This document shows, piece after piece, positions 17,323 to 24,813 of a stretch of 32,680 nucleotides of DNA (within the stretch, counting starts at the first letter, position 1; each line of letters begins with the position of its first letter). The position numbers and the translations under genes were made by a program. The notes under the pieces are model-generated. The model did no database searches. It worked only from the letters and a program-made list of their open reading frames with translations, and was not told the origin of the DNA. Source of the DNA: Anaerolineae bacterium (GTDB taxonomy: Bacteria > Chloroflexota > Anaerolineae > J102); contig JALXCB010000192.1 of the NCBI GenBank assembly GCA_026991225.1, positions 1-32,680 on the forward strand. The letters are read 5' to 3'.

Positions 17323-17883
17323 TCAATCCTCATCGGGCCGGGACATAAAGATGCGCTTGCGCGTCTTCTTCTGGCGCGGTTTCCGGCCCCAGAACCACCA
17401 GCCGATCCCCAAAAACGCCAGGGTGACGAATGCGGCCAGGCGGATGAGGTTTTTGTCGATGGGCGCGGGCGCCACCGTCAGGGGAAAGGACGCCCGCCCC
17501 TCCCAATCGCCCTCTTTCACCACCAGCTCGATGGTCCAATCCCCCGCGTAGGGGACCTCGAAATCCGTGTTGTAGAAATAGGGCGTGGCCGCGTCGTCGT
17601 GGCTCATGCCCGCTTCGATGACGTCGTTCTTGTTGACGCCGCGAGCGTAGACGATGATGACCGGCGCGGTCACGGGCTCGCCCGTATCGGTGCGGGCCAG
17701 CGCTGCGGTCACATGCAGCTCGCCCACCTGCGGCGGGTCGGGTTGGGTCCAGACCGAGAGCCAGTACGGGCCCAGGGGTTCGTTGACCAGTTGGGGCGTT
17801 CCGCCGCCGTGGGCCCGGGCCAGGGCCGCCAGGGCGAAGAAGGCCAGAAGGGCGAGGAGCACGCTTGGGGTTCGCTTGCGCAT
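17323..17883 (-). CDS. FixH/YtkA-like membrane-anchored beta-sandwich protein
   Basis: The 186-aa product starts MRKRTPSVLLALLAFFALAALARAHGGG, a clear signal peptide. It continues with an extracytoplasmic beta-sandwich (about 35-145; LSVWTQPDPPQVGELHVTAAL, TDFEVPYAGDWTIELVV, FPLTVAPAP). It ends with a transmembrane helix (LIRLAAFVTLAFLGIGWWFW) and a basic cytoplasmic tail. The pattern resembles YtkA/FixH-type domains, which are often encoded with oxidase or copper-handling genes. It sits downstream of ctaG on the same strand, about 200 bp away with a hairpin repeat between them, so a role in oxidase assembly or copper delivery is plausible but inferred. An in-frame ATG five codons upstream exists. 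Confidence 0.6.
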   Translation of the reverse strand: MRKRTPSVLLALLAFFALAALARAHGGGTPQLVNEPLGPYWLSVWTQPDPPQVGELHVTAALARTDTGEPVTAPVIIVYARGVNKNDVIEAGMSHDDAATPYFYNTDFEVPYAGDWTIELVVKEGDWEGRASFPLTVAPAPIDKNLIRLAAFVTLAFLGIGWWFWGRKPRQKKTRKRIFMSRPDED

Positions 17884-17907
17884 GGCACAATTATACACAC
17901 AAATTCC

Positions 17908-18052
17908 GTAACTGCTAACGTACTCGACTTTGGGCTACAAGAAGCCACGAAGTCTCGAAGTTTCTCGAAGACACGAAGAGAAAAAGAAAAATACTTCGTG
18001 CCTTTATCCTCTTCGTGTCTTCGTGGCAAAAAGTGGTGGCGACAGTAGTTAC
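17908..18052. repeat. CACGAAG-type hairpin repeat with inverted outer ends
   Basis: GCCACGAAGTCTCGAAG (17944-17960) pairs with CTTCGTGTCTTCGTGGC (18011-18027), with more CGAAG units between. Outer segments GTAACTGCTAACG (17908-17920) and CGACAGTAGTTAC (18040-18052) are complementary at 10 of 13 positions. It lies within the ctaG to FixH-like gap. Confidence 0.7.
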
Positions 18053-18084
18053 CAAATTCCGGATCCGGGCATCAGTCCAACCCC

Positions 18085-19035
18085 TCACTCACGCCCCTCC
18101 AGGCCCGGGATCAGCAGCGCGTTTTCGCCATCCCATTCCGATTGCGGCAGCGCCTCCTTCTTCTCCTCCTCGACGAAATAGACCGCGGCCGAGACCAGCG
18201 CCGCCATCATGAACATCATGCTGCCGGGCACCCACATGAGGATGCCGCCCCACTGCTGATCCGCCATCACGCTGACGCCCCACAGCCGGGGCACCGCCGT
18301 GTAGTAGGCGTAGAGGGGCTCCTCGGCCAGGGCGATGGAGAGCCCCAGCAGGGCGTTGGGAGGAACCGCGGCCAGGAGGTAGAGACTGCGTTTGAGGGGC
18401 GAAGCAAAGCGATAGTGCCGGGGCGCCGCGCCGATGACCAGCCACCAATAATACAGCCCCATAGCCACGAAACTGAGATGCTGGATATCGTGGATGAGCT
18501 CGCTGGTGAGGGAGAGATTGTACATTTTGCCGTCGTGCCACACCCAGGTGACCACGACCATGACCATCCAGGCCAGGCCCGGTTTGGCGATGGCGTCCAA
18601 CGCCCGCCGCGCGGGCGCGCCACCCGTGAACAAGCTCCCCACCTCCAGTCGCCAGCGCCGGGGCAGCCCCCACATGCCGATGGCGTAGGGCTGCGCCAGC
18701 CACAGCAGCGGCGGCGCCACCATCATGATCAGCAGATGCTGAAGCATGTGCACGAAGAAGAACATGGAACCGTAGGCGTCGATGCCCGAGATCAACGCCA
18801 CCAGCAGGGTCAGCCACCCTGCCAGGTAACTGACCAGTCGCCAGGGCGTGGCCAACGGCTGCGAACGCCGGGCCAGCCGCCACCGCTGCTTGCGACGCTT
18901 CGCGTCCACCCGCCGCTGAATCTCCCGCAATCGCAACCAGCCGCGCAGATAGAGATAGAGCATCACGCCCAGAGGCAGCAACACCTCCGGGCGGAACTCC
19001 CAAACGCTGAAGATGGTGCGCAGGAATTCAGTCAT
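18085..19035 (-). CDS. ctaG: CtaG, caa3-type cytochrome c oxidase assembly factor
   Basis: The 316-aa product is a multi-helix membrane protein of the CtaG_caa3 family, which supports copper insertion into caa3 oxidases. Characteristic segments are FFVHMLQHLLIMMVAPPLLWLAQP, VVTWVWHDGKMYNLSL, IHDIQHLSFVAMGLYYWW, and a late DQQWGGILMWVPGS with conserved histidines in the helices. About seven hydrophobic helices are visible, and the charged C-terminal tail (EEEKKEALPQSEWDGE) is cytoplasmic. It is the fifth gene of the oxidase cluster, about 90 bp after ctaE, with a perfect-stem hairpin repeat in the gap. Confidence 0.92.
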   Translation of the reverse strand: MTEFLRTIFSVWEFRPEVLLPLGVMLYLYLRGWLRLREIQRRVDAKRRKQRWRLARRSQPLATPWRLVSYLAGWLTLLVALISGIDAYGSMFFFVHMLQHLLIMMVAPPLLWLAQPYAIGMWGLPRRWRLEVGSLFTGGAPARRALDAIAKPGLAWMVMVVVTWVWHDGKMYNLSLTSELIHDIQHLSFVAMGLYYWWLVIGAAPRHYRFASPLKRSLYLLAAVPPNALLGLSIALAEEPLYAYYTAVPRLWGVSVMADQQWGGILMWVPGSMMFMMAALVSAAVYFVEEEKKEALPQSEWDGENALLIPGLEGRE

Positions 19036-19046
19036 GGGGTAAGTTT

Positions 19047-19108
19047 TCAGTGTTCAGTGTTCAGTTTTCAGGGTCGATTGACGCCTCCAACTGCACACTG
19101 AACACTGA
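19047..19108. repeat. TCAGTGT hairpin between ctaE and ctaG
   Basis: TCAGTGTTCAGTGT (19047-19060) is perfectly complementary to ACACTGAACACTGA (19095-19108). The units match those at 13862 and 16171. In the transcript it would form a 14-bp stem between two genes of the oxidase cluster. Confidence 0.75.
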
Positions 19109-19123
19109 CCCACTGAATACTAC

Positions 19124-19741
19124 TCAATGCGCTGGTCCCACCGCCGTGCCGATGAGATAGAGCGCGGGGTAGAAGAACACCCACACCACGTCCACGAAGT
19201 GCCAGTAGACCACGGCGGCCTCCACGCCCCAGAAATTCCTGGAGCTGAAATGGCCCTTCTTGCCCAGCCGGGCGATGATGGCCAGGATGATCACGCCCGT
19301 GAGCACGTGGAACGCGTGCATCCCCGTCATGAAGAAGAGGATGGCGCCGTAGACGTTGAACTCGCCATTCATCATCGGCGTCACGGGCGACGTGCGCCAC
19401 TCCATCCCCACCACGCCGACCAGGAACAACAATCCCAGGCCGATGGTCATGAGGATGCTGCGGAAGAACGTCTTATGGTCGTCGTACTTGATGGCGACCT
19501 CGGCCCGGTTGGCGAAGAAGCTGCTGATGAGCAGGATGATGGTCACCGACATGCCCAGGGCCTGATCCAGATGAGGCCGGGTGGAGCCCCAGAGATAGAA
19601 TCGGGACACCAGAATGCCGCCGAACAGAAAACTTTCGGAGATGATGAACAGCCACAGGCCCAGACGGTTGAGATAGAGCCGTCGGGCGGGCGAGACCTCT
19701 TCGTGATGCGCTTCATGCGCGGGAGCGGTCGTAACAGCCAT
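19124..19741 (-). CDS. ctaE: Cytochrome c oxidase subunit III
   Basis: The 205-aa product has five predicted helices and COX3 family segments: RLGLWLFIISESFLFGGIL (about 26-44), LISSFFANRAE, GAILFFMTGMHAFHVLTGV and VYWHFVDVVWVFFYP, which ends the family signature. It is the short five-helix form lacking the first two helices of the mitochondrial protein. The ATG at 19741 shares one base with the stop codon of the preceding subunit IV gene (TGATG), implying translational coupling. The longer in-frame start at 19855 would overlap subunit IV. Confidence 0.95.
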   Translation of the reverse strand: MAVTTAPAHEAHHEEVSPARRLYLNRLGLWLFIISESFLFGGILVSRFYLWGSTRPHLDQALGMSVTIILLISSFFANRAEVAIKYDDHKTFFRSILMTIGLGLLFLVGVVGMEWRTSPVTPMMNGEFNVYGAILFFMTGMHAFHVLTGVIILAIIARLGKKGHFSSRNFWGVEAAVVYWHFVDVVWVFFYPALYLIGTAVGPAH

Positions 19742-19974
19742 CAGTGATCTCCTTCCAGCGAGAAGATGGTGTGGACGTGCATGTAATACTGAATGATCAG
19801 CGCCGCGTTGATCAGCGCCAGCACCATGAGGATGGTGGCGGAGCCGCCGCTCCATTGCGCCATGAAATAATCGAAGACCTCCAACACCACCAGGGCGATG
19901 AGCACGATAAGGCCGCGGCGGTAGAGGAACTTCTTTTCGGCTTCCCGCCGTTCGGGGGATGCTGCTGCTTCCAT
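19741..19974 (-). CDS. ctaF: Cytochrome c oxidase subunit IV (prokaryotic type)
   Basis: The 77-aa product has a charged N-terminus (ERREAEKKFLYRRG) and two to three helices (LIVLIALVVLEVFDYFMAQW, TILMVLALINAALIIQYYMHV). It matches the small COX4_pro subunit found between ctaD and ctaE in caa3 operons. The ATG at 19974 is chosen because AGGAG lies 8 nt upstream. An in-frame ATG at 19992 overlaps that ribosome binding site and the end of ctaD. Confidence 0.88.
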   Translation of the reverse strand: MEAAASPERREAEKKFLYRRGLIVLIALVVLEVFDYFMAQWSGGSATILMVLALINAALIIQYYMHVHTIFSLEGDH

Positions 19975-19988
19975 AACAATCACTCCTT

Positions 19989-22001
19989 TCATCCAGAAGC
20001 GGGTTCAGGTTCGATCTTCACATAGACGGAGCCGGGAACGCCGTAATCGTAGGGATCGCCCACGACCTCGAAAGGCTCCTCGTAATTGTGTTCGGGCACG
20101 GGCGAGGGAATCTGCCATTCGGGCGAGCGGGAGCCCCAGGGATTGGGCTCGGCCACCTTGCCTCGATATGCGCTCCAGGCCAGATTGATGACGCCGATGG
20201 TCACGCTGATGAAGATGATCCACCCGGCCCAGGTGACCACCGTCTGATAGCCCTCCACGCCCAAAGCGGGATCGTAATCCACAATGCGGCGGCGCATGCC
20301 CAGCAGCCCGGCGCGCATCATGAACAGGGACATGGTGTAAAATCCCACCGTCTGCAGGAGCCAATGCACCTTGCCCAACCGTTCATTGTACATCCGGCCC
20401 GTGATCTTGGGGAACCAGAAATAGAGCGCGGCGAAGAAGGGGAACACGAACCCGCCGAACATAGTGGCGTGGAAGTGCCCCACCACGTAGTAGCTGTCGT
20501 GCAGATGCAGGTCGGTGGGCACGGTGGCCAGAGGCGGCCCCGTGAGCCCGCCGATGAGAAAGACTGCGATGGAGGTGAGCACGAACAGCATGGGCGTGGG
20601 GAAGGTGAGCTTCCCCCGCCACATGGTGCCCAGCCAGCTAAAGAACTTCACGCCCGTGGGCACCGCCACCAGCATGGTGGAATACATGAAGGGCACGCGC
20701 AGGCTTTCGCTCATGCCCGAGGTGAACATGTGATGCGCCCACACCAGGAAACCGATGATGGCGATGGCCATGCTGGACAGCGCGATCCACTTGTAGCCGA
20801 ACAGGGGCTTGCGGGCGAACACCGGCAGCAGCTCGCTGATGATGCCCAGGCCGGGCAGGATGAAGATATAGACCGCGGGATGGGAATAGAACCAGAACAG
20901 ATGCTGGAACAGCAGCACCTTGCCGCCCGACGCCGGATCGAAGAACCCCATGTTGAAGATGCGCTCCAGCACCACCATGAGGAAGGACAGGGCGATGAGC
21001 TGCGTGCCCGTGAGCTGGATCAGCGAGGTGGCCAGGGACGCCCACACGAAGATGGGCATGCGGAACATGCTCATGCCCGGCGCCCGCATCCCCACCACCG
21101 TGGTGATGAGATTCACCGCGCCCACGATGGAGGAAAAGCCGAAGATGAACACGCCCAGCATGAAGAAATCGATGCCCAGCGGCCCCCGCACGCTCAGCGG
21201 CGCATACCCGGTCCAGCCCGTGTCCCAGCCGCCGAAGAAAAGGGCCAGCACGATGAGGATGGCTCCGGGCACGGCCACCCAGAACCCAAAGCTGTTCAGC
21301 CGGGGAAAGGCCATGTCACGGGCGCCCAGCATCAACGGCACGAGATAGTTCATCAGCCCGCCCACGCCCAGCAGGATGGACGCGATCATGACGATGCCGT
21401 GGATGCTGATGAAGGTGTTGAACAGGTCCGCGGGCAGGAAATCGATGCCCGCCTTGCTCAACTCGGTGCGGAAGATCATGGCGAAGCTGCCCGCCGTGCC
21501 CAGCAGCAGAATGCCCGTCACCGTGTATTGCACGCCGATGACCTTGTGGTTCTGGTCCGGGCCGAAATAGCGCACCCACGCGGGCTTGCCCTTGGGCGGA
21601 CCGTCCTGCAGAGGCGTTTCCTCGCCCCACGTCCACTTCAGCCAATCGGTGACCACGCCCACGCCCAGCAGGAACCCGATGGTTCCCAGCAACGCGCCCG
21701 TCACCCACGCGGGTTCGGGGCTCCAGGCCGGGTCCATGCCCAGGAGCAGGCGGATGCCATAGACCAGCAGGAGGCCCACGGCGAAGCCGAGGACCATGCC
21801 CGCCAGCGCCCGAGCCAGCCCCAGACTCGGTTCGATCCCCAGCATCAGGCCAATGACGCCCGTCGCCGCCATCAAGGCGATCATGGGCCAGGGATTGGCC
21901 GACATCGCGGGCATGCCCAGGATCAGCCGCATGACCACATACAGGGCCGCGCCGGCCGCCGCGCCAATGATGAGTCCTAACAGAATGCGTCCGATTTTCA
22001 T
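19989..22001 (-). CDS. ctaD: Cytochrome c oxidase subunit I (A2-type) with a duplicated four-helix N-terminal extension
   Basis: The 670-aa product is the catalytic haem-copper subunit that reduces oxygen and pumps protons. Haem and CuB ligands are visible in FISIHGIVM, the YSHPAVY segment (CuB His and the cross-linked Tyr), VWAHHMFTSG, and DSYYVVGHFHATMFGG. YSHP in place of the GHPE motif marks the A2 class, as in caa3 oxidases. The core begins near residue 150. The first 120 residues are an extension of four helices formed by two similar 54-residue units (7-60 and 66-119), each with a motif near RLxLGM. The start at 22001 has AGGAG at 11 nt; the upstream ATG at 22010 would leave only 2 nt. 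Confidence 0.96.
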   Translation of the reverse strand: MKIGRILLGLIIGAAAGAALYVVMRLILGMPAMSANPWPMIALMAATGVIGLMLGIEPSLGLARALAGMVLGFAVGLLLVYGIRLLLGMDPAWSPEPAWVTGALLGTIGFLLGVGVVTDWLKWTWGEETPLQDGPPKGKPAWVRYFGPDQNHKVIGVQYTVTGILLLGTAGSFAMIFRTELSKAGIDFLPADLFNTFISIHGIVMIASILLGVGGLMNYLVPLMLGARDMAFPRLNSFGFWVAVPGAILIVLALFFGGWDTGWTGYAPLSVRGPLGIDFFMLGVFIFGFSSIVGAVNLITTVVGMRAPGMSMFRMPIFVWASLATSLIQLTGTQLIALSFLMVVLERIFNMGFFDPASGGKVLLFQHLFWFYSHPAVYIFILPGLGIISELLPVFARKPLFGYKWIALSSMAIAIIGFLVWAHHMFTSGMSESLRVPFMYSTMLVAVPTGVKFFSWLGTMWRGKLTFPTPMLFVLTSIAVFLIGGLTGPPLATVPTDLHLHDSYYVVGHFHATMFGGFVFPFFAALYFWFPKITGRMYNERLGKVHWLLQTVGFYTMSLFMMRAGLLGMRRRIVDYDPALGVEGYQTVVTWAGWIIFISVTIGVINLAWSAYRGKVAEPNPWGSRSPEWQIPSPVPEHNYEEPFEVVGDPYDYGVPGSVYVKIEPEPASG

Positions 22002-22071
22002 CAGGTGCATGACTCCTTGGTGTGGAAGAAAGATGAGTGAATGAGATAATGCAATGGCGATTTATGTCGGA

Positions 22072-22121
22072 CGTGATGCGTGACGAGTGATGCGTGACCC
22101 GTAACGATCTCACGCATCACG
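22072..22121. repeat. GTGATGCG hairpin between ctaC and ctaD
   Basis: CGTGATGCGTGA (22072-22083), with a second unit GTGATGCGTGA at 22087-22097, is perfectly complementary to TCACGCATCACG (22110-22121). It is the hairpin of the composite family without the A, B or L blocks. Confidence 0.8.
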
Positions 22122-22124
22122 ATC

Positions 22125-23147
22125 TCATTTCAAACTACGGATATAAGCGATGAGCGCTTCCACATCCAGTTCCGATAGAGTGTCGCCGTAGGTTGGGGGC
22201 ATAATGTCGGGGAAGCCCGCCACTGTCTTGGCCTTGGGATTCAGGATGGACTCCCGAATGTAATCCTCATCCGCGACCACGGTCGAGCCATCAGCCAGCG
22301 TCCGCTCCGAGCCGAACAGCCCTTTCCACGTTGGCCCCACCGACTTCGATCCATCCACCGAATGGCAGGCCAGACAGCCCGCGGCCTCGGCCGTGCTCGC
22401 GCCCAGGGTCACCAGTTCCTCCTCGCTCAGGTCTGCGGGACTGGTGGGCGCTTGCTTGCCTTGCAGCCATTGCTCGAACTCCTCGGGGCTCACCACCCGG
22501 ATGGTGCCCAGCATGGCCGCGTGGGCCGTGCCGCACAGCTCCGCACAGCGCACCTTGTAGGTCCCCTCCTCCGAAGGGGTGATGCGCAGCGTCGTGGTGA
22601 TGCCGGGCACGGTGTCCATCTTCACCCGGAACTCGGGCACCCAGAAGGAATGAATGACATCCTCCGAAGTCATGGTCAGCTTCACCTTGCGGCCCGCGGG
22701 CAGATACAGCTCCGTGGACTTCACGCCCGCTTCGGGATACTCGAAGCTCCACGACCACTGGCGGGCCCGCACATTGACATCCATCTCATCCGCGGCCGCG
22801 GCGCTGATATCGTTGAGCACCAGCGTGCCCAGATAGGCGAAGAACAGCACCGTGATCAGGGGAATCACCGTCCAGGCGATCTCCAGCTTCGTATTCCCAT
22901 GCAGATTCGCTCCCACCGCATCCTCCTCCCCCTTCTTGCGCCGAAACACAAAGATGCTGTACAGGAGGATGCCATTCACCAGCACATACAGGAAGGTGAT
23001 CACATCGATATGCAGCCCAAACAACCAGTCGATAGGCCGGGCCTCCGCGGCCGCCTGCACGGGCATCCATTGGATGGTCCGCATCCACAGGATCATAGCC
23101 GCTGAGACCACTGCGATGATGGCGCCAACGATAATGCCGTGTTTCAT
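22125..23147 (-). CDS. ctaC: Cytochrome c oxidase subunit II fused to cytochrome c (caa3 type)
   Basis: The 340-aa product has N-terminal helices (about 3-22, 48-68, 92-112) followed by a cupredoxin CuA domain. The CuA ligands are H166 in HSFWVPEF and C201, E203, C205, H209 and M212 in CAELCGTAHAAM. The C-terminal 90 residues form a cytochrome c domain with C258-LA-C261-H262 and the likely axial Met316 in PDIMPPTYG. The fused cytochrome defines a caa3 oxidase that takes electrons directly from the quinol-oxidising complex. It is the first gene of the cluster. GAGGAG precedes the ATG, and an upstream TATAGT (23252-23257) on this strand is a weak promoter candidate. Confidence 0.96.
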   Translation of the reverse strand: MKHGIIVGAIIAVVSAAMILWMRTIQWMPVQAAAEARPIDWLFGLHIDVITFLYVLVNGILLYSIFVFRRKKGEEDAVGANLHGNTKLEIAWTVIPLITVLFFAYLGTLVLNDISAAAADEMDVNVRARQWSWSFEYPEAGVKSTELYLPAGRKVKLTMTSEDVIHSFWVPEFRVKMDTVPGITTTLRITPSEEGTYKVRCAELCGTAHAAMLGTIRVVSPEEFEQWLQGKQAPTSPADLSEEELVTLGASTAEAAGCLACHSVDGSKSVGPTWKGLFGSERTLADGSTVVADEDYIRESILNPKAKTVAGFPDIMPPTYGDTLSELDVEALIAYIRSLK

Positions 23148-23381
23148 GCAGCGACTCCTCGAAACATGATGAAAGAAAGACAGCCAATCAGATATGAAAA
23201 ACCTGTTGCCACGGCTCTAGACGAGAAGGCCCGGCAACGCACGAACAATTTACTATACCCGGCATGTTATTCCCATGCAGTAATCTATTTTCCCATTTCC
23301 CGGACGAATTTCGGATTTTCCCAAAATTTCGCATCGGGTGATATGACAATAAGTCACATTCGATGCAATAAATAGTTTCAT

Positions 23382-23500
23382 ATGCAGACTTCACGAGCGG
23401 CGGCTCGCCGATACGGGTGAAAACGCCTCGCCGCCCCGGGGGCGCGGGAAGCCGATGACGTGGCGAGTGAAACGTGATGCGTGAGGACATGACGTTTCAC
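23382..23500 (+). repeat. Modular composite repeat (A-B-hairpin), cut short by the MITE
   Basis: Block A (23382-23423, core GGCTCGCCGATACGGGTGAA) runs into block B (about 23424-23456, core GGCGCGGGAAGCCGATG). A hairpin with GTGAAACGT (23467-23475) and ACGTTTCAC (23492-23500) follows. Block L is missing. The MITE begins 9 bp after the hairpin. Confidence 0.7.
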
Positions 23501-23508
23501 GTTTGACG

Positions 23509-23733
23509 CTGATTGACTGACAAAACGCGTTTTGGTCTGCTGTGGTCGCCTATGCTGTCGACTGAAGTCGTACCATTCCAGGCCTGCGGCCAGTGGACGG
23601 CCTCCGCCGTCCATGTTCATGATGGAAATCAGGTCGACGAAGGTCGACCACAGGCGCGAAGCGCCTAAAGAGCCCGAGTTTACTCGGTGAATACGGTCGG
23701 AAAGGAAAGCCTCAAGATTTGTCAGTCAACCAG
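23509..23733 (-). mobile_element. MITE-like non-autonomous element, copy 2 (225 bp, inverted relative to copy 1)
   Basis: In minus orientation it matches copy 1 except for about six substitutions and one indel by eye, including the 16-bp ends CTGGTTGACTGACAAA and CTGATTGACTGACAAA. Its immediate flanks are CGTTTGACG (23500-23508) and CGGTTGACG (23734-23742), a 9-bp near-duplication with one mismatch. It contains the same hairpin chain and no coding capacity. Confidence 0.88.
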
Positions 23734-23795
23734 CGGTTGACGTTTGACGCTGGTTGCAGCCTCGGCCCGGCGACCTTTCTCAAACGACGTCCGTC

Positions 23796-24779
23796 TTACT
23801 CCTCGCGGAACAGGTCCGCCAGCAGCCGTTCCGCCCGGATCATGCGCCGGGTGCCGGTGCGGGCCCGCAGCACCAGGGAATGGGTGTGCGCCAGCCCCCC
23901 GGCGTACTGCACCCCATCCAGCAGCATCCCCTCGGTGACGCCCGTGGCCGCGAAGAACACGTCATCCCCGCGGATGAGTTCATCCTGATGCATCACGCGC
24001 CGCATATCCAGGCCCGCCTCCTCCACCCGCCGCCGCTCCTCCCCCGATTGCGGCGCAATGCGCGCGAGCATAGCCCCCCGCAGCGCCTTCACCGCGCATG
24101 CGGCCATCACCCCCTCGGCCGCACCCCCCACGCCCATGAGCACGTCGATGCCGCTGCCAGGGATCGCAGCCAGAATCGCCCCTGCGATATCCCCCTCCCG
24201 CCGCAGCGCCACCCGCGCCCCCGCCATCCGTATCTCCTCGATGAGCTCTTGATGCCGGGGCCGATCCAGCACGAACACCACCAGATCGCGAATGGTCTTC
24301 TTCTTGATGCGGGCGATCATGGCCAGGGTCCAGGCCGCGGGCGCATCCAGCGCCTCCTTCACCAGCGCGTGGGCCACCTCCCGATCCACCACCAGCTTCT
24401 CCATGTAGACCGCAGGATAGGGCGACCACATGGCCCCGCGCGGGGCCACGGCCACCGCCGAGATCGCGCCCGTGCGCCCGTGCACCAGCAGATTCGTGCC
24501 ATCGATAGGGTCCAGCACCACGTCCATCTCCGGGCCTTTACCATTGCCCACGCGGTTGCCGCTGTCCAAAGGCGAATGCAAGCCGCTCTTGGCCTCCTCG
24601 CCGATGACGATATACCCATTCATGTCCAGCGCGTTGAGCCCGTTGCGCATGGCGTCGATGGCGGCCTGATCCGCCTCCTCCCGGCGTCCCAGGCCCATCC
24701 AGCGGGCCGCCTGAATGGCGGTGGCCTCGGTTACGCGCACCAGGTCCAGGCCCAGATTGCGTCGCAGAAATCCGGTCAT
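23796..24779 (-). CDS. glpX: Class II fructose-1,6-bisphosphatase (GlpX)
   Basis: The 327-aa product hydrolyses fructose 1,6-bisphosphate to fructose 6-phosphate in gluconeogenesis. Characteristic segments are RVTEATAIQAARWMGLGRREEAD (N-terminal metal-site helix), IVIGEEAKSG (about 57-66), the inositol-phosphatase-like DPIDGT (90-95), DVLMGVGGAAEGVMAACAVKALRG, and DDVFFAATGVTEG near the C-terminus. Length is typical of GlpX (320-340 aa). GAGGAG lies 6 nt before the ATG. It starts 34 bp after the SulP gene ends on the same strand, so the two may be cotranscribed. Confidence 0.95.
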   Translation of the reverse strand: MTGFLRRNLGLDLVRVTEATAIQAARWMGLGRREEADQAAIDAMRNGLNALDMNGYIVIGEEAKSGLHSPLDSGNRVGNGKGPEMDVVLDPIDGTNLLVHGRTGAISAVAVAPRGAMWSPYPAVYMEKLVVDREVAHALVKEALDAPAAWTLAMIARIKKKTIRDLVVFVLDRPRHQELIEEIRMAGARVALRREGDIAGAILAAIPGSGIDVLMGVGGAAEGVMAACAVKALRGAMLARIAPQSGEERRRVEEAGLDMRRVMHQDELIRGDDVFFAATGVTEGMLLDGVQYAGGLAHTHSLVLRARTGTRRMIRAERLLADLFREE

Positions 24780-24813
24780 GGGAATCTCCTCACAAAAGAT
24801 GACGGCCCCGCGC

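Larger units (their letters stand above)
23148..23795. other. 648-bp gene-free region between ctaC and glpX
   Basis: The ctaC-proximal 230 bp are AT-rich and probably contain the oxidase promoter, although I find no good -35/-10 pair. The rest is repeat DNA: the composite element at 23382-23500, the MITE copy at 23509-23733, and a duplicated GTTTGACGCTGG-like segment at 23741-23753. I see no gene. Confidence 0.7.

Noticed and set aside
20088-21980. A 630-aa His/Gln-rich plus-strand frame
   Set aside because: It is antisense to ctaD, and its composition is that of a reverse-strand shadow of a membrane protein gene.
23378-23620. An 80-aa minus-strand frame
   Set aside because: It is composed of MITE and composite-repeat DNA and has no conserved protein features.
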